Source: Armigeres subalbatus | Taxonomy: Eukaryota; Arthropoda; Insecta; Diptera; Culicidae | Assembly: GCF_024139115.2 (NCBI RefSeq) | Contig: NC_085139.1 | Coordinates: 256,993,679-257,057,678, forward strand | DNA: 64,000 nt | Direction of reading: 5' to 3' | In this document: piece by piece, positions 34,301 to 42,745 of the stretch | How positions within the stretch are numbered: the stretch's first letter is position 1 | How the letters are laid out: each line of letters starts with the position of its first letter | Made by a program: the position numbers and the translations under genes | Notes under the pieces: generated by a model | Seen by the model: the letters and a program-made list of their open reading frames with translations, nothing else | Told to the model about the DNA's origin: nothing | The model's database searches: none

Positions 34301-37300
34301 CTACAAAGCAAGACCATGCTGAGGGTGGCTGGATTCGATTCCCGGTGCCGGTCTAGACAATTTTCGGATTGGAAATTGTCTCGACTTCCCTGGGCATAAA
34401 AGTATCATCGTGCTAGCCTCATGATATACGAATGCAAAAATGGTAACCTGGCTTAGAAACCTCGCAGTTAATAACTGTGGAAGTGCTTAATGAACACTAA
34501 GCTGCGAGGCGGCTCAGTCCCAGTGAGTGATGTAATGCCAACAAAGAAGAAGAAGAAGTACAATCACCTTCGGGACTCCTTTTAAATTCTCGCTGGTGGA
34601 ATCTAATTCCAGATTTTTGTTTCTGTTTGTAATTCTTTTCATATCCTCAGAGTTCAGTTATGTATCTTGAATATCAAGATCCCTTCCTCCAAACTTTTTT
34701 TTGTCAAATTCTTTTATTTTTGCTTTAATTTGAGTAGATTCTATTAATTTGTTTTGGAACTGTGATCATCACCTTCAAGTTTTTGTTCAAAAATTGTACA
34801 GTTCACAGTTTTCTCCGCTTCTCCGGTTTTTAAATCTCCAACTCCAAAGAATCTCTTAACCTAATCATTGCTAGCAGTAAATATCAGATGAAGCATTATG
34901 TTTCATGGCTTATACAACGATTTCTTTGTATTGATCAAACTTTTCCAGAATGGAGTCCAGTGGCCGACCGGACCAGGTTCACGTTTCGGAGGAAACCTGC
35001 AGTTTTCTTGGTGATTCCTACGTCATTGAAGAAGGAGAAGAAGTCGATGGTAATTTCCATTAGTTATACCTTCAACACGTTAAATATCCCTGCAATCTTT
35101 TCCACAGGTCATCGAACATACTTCGTTCTTGGGAAGAAACCGGACCCCGTCAGTTCCATTACGGATGGGCTGTCGAGTTTGGGTCTACCAGCGGATGGCT
35201 GCAACATGCAGGCGTCCTCTCCGCTGGATGGAAACCACCACCGACACTCCTTCATCCACAATCATAGCCTGAGCGATGGACACGAATCCGGTGCCTGTTG
35301 TCTGTCGCAAAGTGCCACAAATCTATCGTCGATACATCCCGCTGTTCCGCCGGCATCGCCAGCCGGTCCGGTTTCAACATCGCTGAATCCATCGCCGGTT
35401 TCAAGTCCTCGGCCACGAATAGCATCGCTTTCGAAGATGACCAGGTTTCTCAAAGGTAAGAGTCGGGACATAGAAAAGCCCAAGATCATCGTCAGCACCA
35501 AGTCGATGCCAAACGGGATCGATTCGGACGATGCGGACGAAGATTTGTCCTGCGTCGTTGCATCGGTTGTTAACGAGAAGGGATCCAAGTTCAAGAGTTG
35601 GAAGATGGGACGGCTACTGAAGAAGATGGACTCTACGGGAACGTCATCGGCCGTTAACGGCAGCAGCAATGGTCAGGTGGCAACAATAGTAACTATAGCC
35701 GCGGAGATGGTAAGCAACAAAGACTGTGATAATAGTAGGAAAAGCGAAGAAGTGCCATGTGTAGTAGAGCAGAGTAGTGGGGGTGTAGGCTACCAGCAGT
35801 TACCGATAGTGATCGTCACTCCGAGACCGAGCTGCCACACACTCGAAGTGTCTGGTAGCTGTCCGGTCCAGGGGAGTATACGGTCGCGGGAACGTGAGGG
35901 CTCGAAATCTATGAGTGTCGGCGCCTGCGGCGACAATAATTCCAATCTTAGTCAGAATTCCGTGTTTGACGACATCATCGACGTGAGGTCGTACATTTCC
36001 CAAAGCCGTAGTGATGTCTCACCGTTTGCCCGAACTGGCAGCTACCGATCCCAGTGCGAGAAGGCTTCGCTGATAACGGAAGCGCCTAGTGGGAGACCTC
36101 GTAGCTCAACGATCGCGTCTCATAGTGTAGAGTTGAATAGTAGACATAGTTCGGTTTGCCCTAGCGGTAGGTTACTGTGCGATGGCGCCAGCCTGTGTCC
36201 GTCGGCAACTTCCCGGAAGGACTCCGGCATTCGATCGAACAGCCGACGATCGAGCATACAGCAGCAGATCATGCTGATGAATCAAAGTGCGGCTCTTTCA
36301 GCACATCGAGTCAGCGGTTACTTCACCAGTTCTCAGTCTAGTCTTTCAGCGGTCGTAGCAGCAGTGAGTGCGTCTTCTGCTAATGCGGCCCGAGATTGCA
36401 AAATCAATGGTAACTTAAATGATCTTCGCTGTGTCATCAAAGAGCATCACCCTGATCCATTGGCAGCTTGTCTGCAACAGCTACGAAAACAATCAGATCT
36501 GCAGTTGATTCGTTGCGTTAGGGATAATGCACGAAGTCAGCGGAGTTATTTGGTGAAACCGCCGCTCCTACCGATTTCCCTTAAATTCAAATCTCGTCAA
36601 ATGGAGCATGAGTTCCGTTCGAAAGCTCACCGTTTGGGAAGTGAATCGGAACTGGAGGGAGGCCCTCCGACACTCGCCACTCCCAAGTACAACACCTACA
36701 TTGACATATTCGTATCGTTCCTCATTTACATCGCCACATCCACCTCGTTGTTCCTGCTGTCGCCGTCGGTTTATTTGGATTCGTACAAAATATGGGTCTG
36801 CATTTTCATAGCATTCAGCACCGTGCAGCTGTTTGCTTTGTTTATCTGTACCAAACAGGTCTGTCGAAGGGTTCACAAGTTTGCCCGCCAATCGCGGCCA
36901 TTCGTCACCCGGAGTTGCTACGACAGCGTCCTCCGAGTTGTCTCCAACTGGTATCCGTGGCACATGTGTGGAGCGATCCTAATGTCTCTTCCGGTTATAT
37001 CGATTCTGTCGAACTTCGCCATGATGGATGTAAGAAAGTTCAACATCTTTGAGTTCCATTATGGTTTCCTGATGTTCATCTGTGTGATACATTTTTGTAA
37101 TTTTACGCAGCTGAACTGCTGGATGCGTAACTGTATGGCACTGTTGACGTCGGTAGCTTTCGTTGGGATTGCCATCGGGCATATGTTGGTGTTGAGAAAT
37201 GGATCGGGGGTGGCAGTGCAGGAGACGGTGGTTCGCGTCAATGGGACACAGGAAGGCGATCGTGAACTTCAGCAGGCGCAGTTTGATTGGTTCAACGACT

Positions 37301-38139
37301 ACCGGATAGAGATCTACGTGGATCTGTTGCTGCTTCTCGTATTGGTGTGGTTCTTGAATCGTGAGTTTGAGATTAGCTATCGGTTAAGTTTCTATGGCAG
37401 TGCAGTGGCGAATCAGGACAAGATTCGGGTGCAGAGCATGAAGAATCAAGCGGATATGCTGCTGCACAACATCATTCCAAAGCATGTGGCGGAGCAGCTG
37501 AAGAATACGGCCAAGTATTCGGAGAACCATAAGAACATAGGAATTATTTTCGCCAGTATCGTCAACTTCAACGAGATGTACGACGAGTCGTATCTGGGAG
37601 GGAAGGAGTATCTGCGAGTACTTAACGAGTTGATAGGAGACTTTGACGAGCTGCTGGCGAGACCGGAGTTCCGGTGCGTGGAGAAGATCAAGACTATCGG
37701 AAGCACCTTTATGGCGGCGTCCGGGTTAGACCCGGGAAGCCGAGGGGAAGACAACGTGCATTTGTTCACGTTGCTGGACTTTGCCATCGCGATGCAACAG
37801 GTTGTGGATTCGTTCAACCGGGATCTACTGGAGTTCAACCTGATCATGCGGGTCGGGTACAACTTTGGGGACGTGACGGCGGGTGTGATTGGTACGAGCA
37901 AGCTTTACTACGACATCTGGGGCGATGCGGTGAATGTGGCCTCACGGATGGACTCGACTGGCGTCCCCGGTCGGATACAGGTGGGGAGCGCGTGCGTGCC
38001 GACGCTGTCCGAACGGTACGATTTCGAGCCCCGGGGGAAGGTTTATGTGAAGGGGAAGGACCACATGGAAGTGTACCTGCTGGTAGCCAAGAAGCCCGAT
38101 TTGCTGGGACCACCAGAGTTAGATATAGATGCAATGTAG
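27437..38139 (+). CDS. Ac13E: Adenylyl cyclase, type 9 class (ADCY9 / Ac13E ortholog), four coding exons
   Basis: This membrane enzyme converts ATP to cAMP and pyrophosphate at the plasma membrane, normally under G-protein control. Joining 27,437-27,687, 27,745-28,920, 34,949-35,049 and 35,108-38,139 gives 1,519 residues. Order: N-terminus with [16 protein letters not shown], a type 9 signature; six membrane helices (about 85-264); C1a cyclase domain with metal aspartates D356 (FADIVGFT) and D400 (GDCYY); a long Ser-rich linker (about 515-1,035); six more helices (about 1,040-1,260) with NGS and NGT sites in the last outer loop; C2 domain with K1371 (EKIKTIG), D1445, N1452 and R1456 ([13 protein letters not shown]). 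All catalytic residues are present. Human ADCY9 is shorter (1,353). The start is uncertain: Met1 has T at -3, Met4 has A at -3, and the frame is open up to the acceptor at 27,406. Type 9 assignment rests on the N-terminal, GGKE and WFLNREFE motifs. Confidence 0.93.
27745..28920 (+). CDS. Ac13E: Adenylyl cyclase exon B (helices 1-6 and most of C1a)
   Basis: Begins after TTTTTCCAG with [19 protein letters not shown] (first helix) and ends inside the C1a domain at [10 protein letters not shown]. Donor GTAAGT at 28,921. The last codon is split after two bases; AA plus A from exon C restores Lys476. Confidence 0.93.
29395..29800 (+). repeat. Dispersed mosquito repeat with TG microsatellite
   Basis: It starts near GAGGTGTTACGAAAAGGC and ends near GAGAAAGGCACAAGCACC then GCTAGGTGGATCAATCAGGG. 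The outer phrases GGTGT-ACGA-AAGG and its complement form an imperfect inverted repeat. A TG/TATG microsatellite lies at about 29,512-29,548. Fragments of the same family are at 21,720-22,035. I recall this type as common in mosquitoes, unverified. Confidence 0.6.
30150..30251. repeat. Decayed leading edge of the intronic minisatellite
   Basis: Diverged units with CGGAAACCCT and TGTCGAAATCC spacing precede an insertion; upstream to 29,860 even weaker traces occur (GATTCCGCTCGAATTCC). Confidence 0.55.
30252..30662 (+). mobile_element. Dispersed retroelement-like insertion with AATGCT tail
   Basis: A 0.4-kb segment of unrelated sequence interrupts the decayed array. It ends in repeated AATGCTAATGCT at 30,630-30,662, as in retroelements with microsatellite tails. 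Phrases such as GTTACGGGGTAAGATCTACC recall a frequent Aedes repeat, from memory only. No clear target duplication. Confidence 0.5.
30663..33815. repeat. 23/24-bp palindromic minisatellite in the cyclase intron, organised in variant blocks
   Basis: The unit is GAATCCC-loop-GGGATTC plus spacer TGTCG. Blocks differ by loop: TTGTC/CTGTC, 24 bp (30,900-31,220); a form lacking one G (31,240-31,500); mixed short units (31,500-32,340); CTTC, 23 bp (32,340-32,625); mainly CATTC, 24 bp (32,625-33,340); diverged (33,340-33,620); CTTC again (33,620-33,790). Open frames of 1,053 and 805 codons on plus and up to 419 on minus are artefacts. Confidence 0.97.
33816..33935. repeat. Short dispersed-repeat insertion in the array
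   Basis: About 120 bp of foreign sequence (GTAGCCAGGATGTCCCGGGC ... GATGATGACACCGCGCTCG) separates regular units from the decayed tail at 33,936-34,258. Not identified. Confidence 0.4.
34272..34558 (+). mobile_element. tRNA-derived SINE (Feilai-like), complete, with 13-bp target duplication
   Basis: The head has a Pol III A-box-like GCGGTAAGATGCG and a B box (GGATTCGATTCCC). It is followed by a body containing GGGCATAAAAGTATCATCGT and a tail of GAAGAAGAAG. TACAATCACCTTC stands exactly on both sides (34,259-34,271 and 34,559-34,571). It matches my memory of the Feilai family of Aedes. A diverged copy lies at 61,885-62,075. Confidence 0.9.
34949..35049 (+). CDS. Ac13E: Adenylyl cyclase exon C (end of C1a), 101 nt
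   Basis: Between acceptor TTTTCCAG (34,941-34,948) and donor GTAATT (35,050) the correct frame encodes [20 protein letters not shown] and then [14 protein letters not shown], matching the C1a tail that follows LAN in type 9 cyclases. A different frame is open across the exon and the following 58-nt intron, which could mislead automatic annotation. With this exon, all four exons are in phase. Confidence 0.9.
35108..38139 (+). CDS. Ac13E: Adenylyl cyclase exon D (linker, helices 7-12, C2, stop)
   Basis: Starts after TTTTCCACAG with [13 protein letters not shown], the end of C1. It then carries roughly 500 residues of Ser-rich linker, the second membrane domain starting near 36,697, and C2. The stop TAG is at 38,137-38,139. 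An unused donor-like AAAGGTAAGA sits at 35,453-35,462 within the linker. Confidence 0.93.
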
Positions 38140-38490
38140 GTATGAAGGAAGGGAAGAAGATGTTAGTTTTGACCGGTTTCAGATCGGAAACGCGACTATG
38201 CACTCCTTAGGAGCGGGTTTGAATGTTGTAGGTTGGTTTATCAAGTAAATAATGGAGAATGATGTGAAAGCGTGCTGAGCAACTTTTCCAGAACGATCAA
38301 AGAGAATGGTGTTATTAGAAGTGTGATAGTTTATCTGGTCAATGGTCTCAGGTTCAAGTGTTCCTTAGTTGCATATAAATGTGTTTTGAAACATACTTCA
38401 ACTCCTAGATTTGGCAATCTTTATCCATCGCATTTTTAGCTTTTAACGATCTACACTGAGCGCAAAACGTTGTATGCTTTTATAACTATT
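38140..38490 (+). other. Probable 3' UTR of the adenylyl cyclase gene
   Basis: Non-repetitive sequence following the stop codon, up to a LINE tail at 38,491. No clear AATAAA is seen before the LINE, so the transcript may end within inserted sequence or, by way of the unique AT-rich DNA at 42.75-45.7 kb, much further downstream. Confidence 0.4.
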
Positions 38491-38756
38491 TATTTATTTA
38501 TTTTCAAACTGAGGCCGGAGTGGTCTGTGTAATACATAAAAGTCTTCTCCATTGAGCTCGGTCTTTGGCTGCACTTCGCCAACCACGCAGTCTGCGGAGG
38601 GTACACAAATCGTCCTCCACCTGATCGACCCACCTTGCCCACTGTGCACCTCGCCTAATTGTTCCCGTCGGATCGTTGTCGAGAACCATTACTGTCCGAC
38701 ACTCTGGCTACGTGCCCGGCCCTCCGCAGTCTTCCGATTTTCGCGTAAACGATGGA
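38491..38756 (-). mobile_element. LINE fragment: 3' end, separated from its body by a foldback insertion
   Basis: The minus strand encodes VLDNDPTGTIRRGAQWARW and then VDQVEDDL ... GWRSAAKDRAQWRRL, the C-terminal tail of the same LINE family as at 57 and 63 kb. The match to the body at 41,627-42,745 resumes precisely after the 2.87-kb element between them: the LINE word CGATGGA ends here and GATGGATGGTTCTCCC begins there. Confidence 0.8.
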
Positions 38757-39031
38757 GGATGGGTCATTTGGCCGAAACCCATTCGGCCGAAAGCCATTTG
38801 GCCGAATGCCACTAGGCCGAAAGTTGTTTGATCGAATATACTATTTGGCCGAACAGACCATTAGACCAAAAGTAATTTGGCCGAACAGGTCTTTTGGCCG
38901 AAAGGTTCGTTTGGCCGAAAGGGTCATTAGGCTGAAAGTCGTTTGGCCGAATGGTCATTAGGCCGAAAGTCATTGGCCGAATGGGACATTTGGCTTAAAG
39001 GGTTGTTTGGCCGAATGGGTCCTTTGGCCCA

Positions 39032-40156
39032 CACGGTAATCACAATATACTCTTTTAGGACTATAAAGTACGCATAATGCTGGAAAAGTTAAACTACGTT
39101 TACTCATTTATGAGTATATTGCTTATACGTCAAACGATGTATACTTTTTACTCCTTTTCTCAAACTAAAAAATGCATATTTTTTATTACCAATAACAAAA
39201 ATGTATACTTTTTACTCTTTATTATGAATTATTAATTTTTCAAAAAGGAAGACGATTCTCAATTTCCATGCAATACCTAATAATAAATGAGAGCCAAGAT
39301 GAGAACATAAATGCAGTTATATTTATTCAAATTAATGTCTTCCGGGACCCACATACCGGAATCTGTACAATCTGTCCGTTACTTCCTGCAGCATTTCAAT
39401 GTCGGGCATCTCGAAACACATTTGCAACACTTCGAGGAGGGTTTCGAAGACACCTTTATCGGATTCAAACCTCCCGGACCAAATCGAGATTCCCGTTCTT
39501 CCTTTTCCTGCTCCTCGGTAGCTTATTGCTTCTTTATCCGAGCTTGCTTCGCGACCCGTTCCTGGAATGCCTTGATCTCCCACCGGAACTGCTTCTTGTA
39601 GTCGAGTTCTGCTACTTGAATGCGTTTTAAGAAGTATTTGACATCAAGCTGCAAACGGAAATATTAATCGAAAACATTTTTAGAGCATTTAATTCCCAAC
39701 CGTGTTCTCCAAATTCAAAAGCAACTCACCTGTTTGGCAAAGTCCAAAATATACTGCATACAGATAGATTGGTTGGCAATATGGGCCATCCGACATTTCG
39801 ACCATCTCATAGCGAAGACCTTTAAATATATATTTCCAGTTATTTTCTATAAGCAAATTAGGAATATAAACCAACCAACTCGATGAAACTGCCTTTCCAG
39901 CACTATTTTTGTTCACTAGTCGTTTTTTTAATTTCCATTTTTCTTTTTCACTGCTGGTGTCAGCAGTTTGGTTATGAAATTTTCTTTTCTCCAAAATACT
40001 AATTTTTACACATTTTTTGTTCCGTTCACATACTCTAAAAGGAGTGAAAAATACTCTCCAACAATGATTTCAAAGTACGCATTTTATGACGTATAGGCAA
40101 TATTCTCAAATATGTTAAAAATATACTCCTAAAATGAGTACTCCGGTGTAACCGTG
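39032..40156. mobile_element. 1.1-kb TIR element carrying a piece of the CDC37 gene
   Basis: Ends are CACGGTAATCACAATATACTC on the left and, in reverse complement, CACGGTTACACCGGAGTACTC on the right, followed by TTTTAGGA and TATA in both; CA flanks each side. Further inside, TGAGTATATTGCTTATACGT matches TGAGAATATTGCCTATACGT from the other end. No transposase; the middle is host-gene sequence. It interrupts the 17-bp array of the outer element. Confidence 0.8.
39315..39830 (-). pseudogene. Captured fragment of CDC37 (Hsp90 co-chaperone), two exons and intron, inactive
   Basis: On the minus strand, 39,822-39,730 encodes MAHIANQSICMQYILDFAKQ, close to the CDC37 segment VAHQT-MQFILELAK. A GTGAGT ... 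TTTGCAG intron of 81 nt (39,729-39,649) follows. The next exon gives LDVKYFLKRIQVAELDYKKQ, FRWEIKAFQERVAKQARIKK, then EEQEKEERESRFGPGGLNP and, in a shifted frame, FETLLEVLQMCFEMPDIEML. These match the CDC37 stretch from its middle domain to the C-terminus, including GPGGLDPVEV and the WVP ending. A TAA at 39,533-39,535, a frameshift near the VFETL segment, and loss of about ten residues after LDV show it is not functional. AATAAA follows at about 39,327. Intron retention indicates capture from DNA, not from mRNA. Confidence 0.85.
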
Positions 40157-40639
40157 CAATGGGTCGTTTGGGCGAATGGGTCATTTGGCCGAATGGGTCG
40201 TTTGGCGGAATGGGTCATTTAGCCGAAAAGGTCGTTTGGCAGAAAGGGTCATTTGGCAGAAAGGGTCATTTAGCCGAAAAGGTCGTTTGGCCGAAAGGGT
40301 CATTTGGCAGAAAGGGTCATTTAGCCGAAAAGGGCGTTTGGCCGAAAGGGTCATTTGGCCGAAAGGGTAATTTGGCCGAAAGGGTTATTTGGCCGAAAGG
40401 GCCATTTAGCCGAATGGGTCACTCGAATGGGTCGTGTGGCCCAATGGGTCATTTGGCCGAATGGGTCGTTTGGCGGAATGGATCATTTAGCCGAAAAGGG
40501 TCGTTTGGCCGACAGGGTCATTTGGCCGAAAAGGTCATTTGGCCGAAAAGGTCATTTGGCCGAAAGGGTCATTTGGCCGAAAGGTTCATTTGGCCGAAAG
40601 GGTCATTTAGCCGAATGGGTCATTTGGCCGAATTTTTCT

Positions 40640-41215
40640 CTTCACACTGTAAAAAGTGAGAAGCGCGAAATGAGTAGTGAGGCGTCTCACTACCCACTTC
40701 GCAGATGTCTCTACCTATCTCGCACTACTCACTTTTTACATCGAGAAGTGAGGAGTAAGGAGTGAGACGTCTCACTTCTCACTCCTCATTTATCGCTTCT
40801 CACTGTATCTCACTGAGGCGTATCTCTACCCACTTTGCACTACTCACTTTTCACAGTGAAAAGTGATAAATGAGGAGTGAGAAGTGAGGCGTCTCACTTC
40901 TCACTCCTCAATTCTCACTTCTCACTGTGAAAAGTGAGTAGTGTGAAGTGGGTAGTGAGACGTCTCTCTACTCACTTTGCGCTTCTCACTTTTGACAGCG
41001 AGAAGTGATAAATAAGGAGTGAAAAGTGAGACGTCTCACTTCTTACTCCCCATTTCTCACTTCTCACTGTGAAGAGTGAGTAGTACGAAAGGAGTAGTGA
41101 GAAGTCTTACTACTCATTTCGCGTTTCTCACTTTTTACAGTGAGAAGAGAAAAATGAAGAGTGAGAAGTGAACTGTCTCTCTTCTCATTGCTTATTTCTC
41201 ACTTTTCAAATGAAC
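40640..41215. repeat. Palindromic core of the foldback element (GAGACGTCTC units)
   Basis: Words GTGAGAAGTGAG and CACTTCTCACTCCTCA alternate with GTGAGACGTCTCAC or GTGAGGCGTCTCAC about every 100-120 bases. Each is a local palindrome, so the whole block can fold many times. Related CACTTCTCAC repeats occur in the other foldback element (25,080-25,255). Confidence 0.8.
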
Positions 41216-41626
41216 TATTCGGCCAAAGGTCTTATTCGGCCAAATGACCCTTTCGGCCAAACGAACCTTTCGACCAAATTACCCTTTCGGCTAAATGATC
41301 CTTTCGGCCAAACGACCCTTTCGGCCAAACGACCCATTCGGTCAAACGATTATTTCGGTAAAACGACCCTTTCGGCCAATTGACTCATTCGACCAAACGA
41401 CTCTTTCGGTTAAACAACACTTTCGGCCAAACGACCCATTCGGCCAAACGACCCTTTCGGCCAACCGACCCTTTCAGCCAAATGACCCTTTCGGCCAAAC
41501 AACCCTTTCGGCCAACCGACCCTTTCGGCCAACCGACCCCTTCGGTCAAATGACTTTCGGCCTAGTGGCAAACGGCCAAATGGCTTTTAGCCGAATGGGT
41601 TTCGGCCAAATTACCCTTCCCCGAAT

Positions 41627-42745
41627 GATGGATGGTTCTCCCAACAGCTGATGCAGCTCGTGGTTCATTCACCTCCTCCACGTACCGTCCGCCATCTGCA
41701 CCCCACCATAGATGGTACGCAGCACTTTCCTTTCGAAAACTCCCAGTGCGCGTTGGTTCTCTTAGAGCATCGTCCACGTTTCGTTTTGCGTCTAATAAGC
41801 GTTTTGTAGATAGTCAGTTTGGTATGGCGGCGAACTCTATTCGATCGGAGCGTTTTGCAGAGTCCAAAGTACGTACGATTTCCTGCCATGATGCGTCTCC
41901 GAATTTCTCTGCTGGCATCGTTATCGGCGGTCACCAGTGAGCCCAAGTACACGAATTCTTCAACCACCTCGATTTCGTCATCACCGATATAAACTCGTGG
42001 TGGGTGGCTTATATTGACCTCTCTTGAGCCTCTTCCTATCATGTACTTCGTCTTTGACGTGTTAATGACTAGTCCAATCCGTTAGCTTCGCTTTTCAGTC
42101 TAAGGTAGGCATCCTCCATTCTCTCAAAGTTATGTGCCATGATATCAATGTCATCGGCGAAACCAAATAACTGGACGGACGTGAAAATCGTACCACTCGT
42201 GCCAATCCCTGCCCTTCGTATTACTCCCTCCAAAGCGATGTTGAATAGCAGACACGAAAGACCATCACCTTGCCGTAACCCTCTGCGCGTTTCGAAGGGA
42301 CTCGAGAATGCCCCTAAAATTCGAACTACGCACATCACCCGATCCATCGTCGCCTTGATCAACCGTATCAGTTTTTCCGGAAATCCGTTTTCGTGCATTA
42401 GGTGCCATAGCTGGTCCCGATCGATTGTTTCATATGCGGCTTTGAAGTCGATAAATAGATGATATGTGGGCACGTTTTATTCGCGGCATTTATACAATAC
42501 CTGACGTACGGCGAACACCTGATGTGTGGTAGAGCATTCACCCATAAATCCCGCCTGGTACTGTCCCACGAACTCTCTTGCAATTGGTGTTAGTCGGCGG
42601 CATAAAATTTGGGAGAGTACCTTGTAGGCGGCGTTCAACAATGTGATGACGCGGTAGTTGCTACAATCCAGCATATCGCCCTTTTTGTAGTTGGGACGCA
42701 CGACATCTTCAATCCACTCCTGCGGCAGAACCTCTTCTTCCAAAC
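41627..42745 (-). mobile_element. LINE reverse-transcriptase body, disabled
   Basis: The minus strand encodes the fingers (EEEVLPQEWIEDVVRPNYKK, NYRVITLLNAAYKVLSQILC), then LFIDFKAAYETIDRDQLWHL, RQGDGLSCLLFNIALEG, and the catalytic box FGFADDIDIM near 42,160, then EVVEEFVYLGSLVTADNDAS. It is broken by a TAA at about 42,478 (RE-stop-NVP where relatives have REYNVP), a one-base frameshift near 42,075 before the KTKYM block, and another near 41,790. The 5' end is truncated near 42,745; the 3' end continues, beyond the foldback insertion, at 38,491-38,756. Confidence 0.9.

Larger units (their letters stand above)
28921..34948 (+). other. 6-kb intron of the adenylyl cyclase gene, filled with repeats
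   Basis: Donor GTAAGT and acceptor TTTTCCAG frame an intron that interrupts the C1a domain. Nearly 4 kb is minisatellite; a SINE and at least two other dispersed repeats are inserted. The start 28,927-29,390 and the end 34,572-34,940 hold nothing that I recognise. Confidence 0.9.
38757..41626. mobile_element. 2.87-kb foldback element built of 17-bp TTTGGCCGAA units, inserted in a LINE
   Basis: The left end (GGGTCATTTGGCCGAAACCC, then CATTCGGCCGAAAGCCATTTGG) and right end, read in reverse, agree over some 65 bases. Tandem 17-bp units (TTTGGCCGAAAGGGTCA and variants) run forward at 38,760-39,031 and 40,157-40,640 and in reverse at 41,215-41,620. A palindromic core lies between the arms, and a second TIR element is nested in the left arm. 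GATGGA flanks both sides (38,751-38,756; 41,627-41,632). Confidence 0.8.

Noticed and set aside
34888..35107. Taking the cyclase frame as continuous from 34,888
   Set aside because: The continuous frame gives unrelated residues before GHRTYFVLG; the correct frame between 34,949 and 35,049 encodes conserved C1a sequence and has good splice sites.
40159..40765. Frames of 136 to 166 codons (LAERVIWPKGSFGRKGH repeats)
   Set aside because: Translation of the 17-bp TTTGGCCGAA tandem units.
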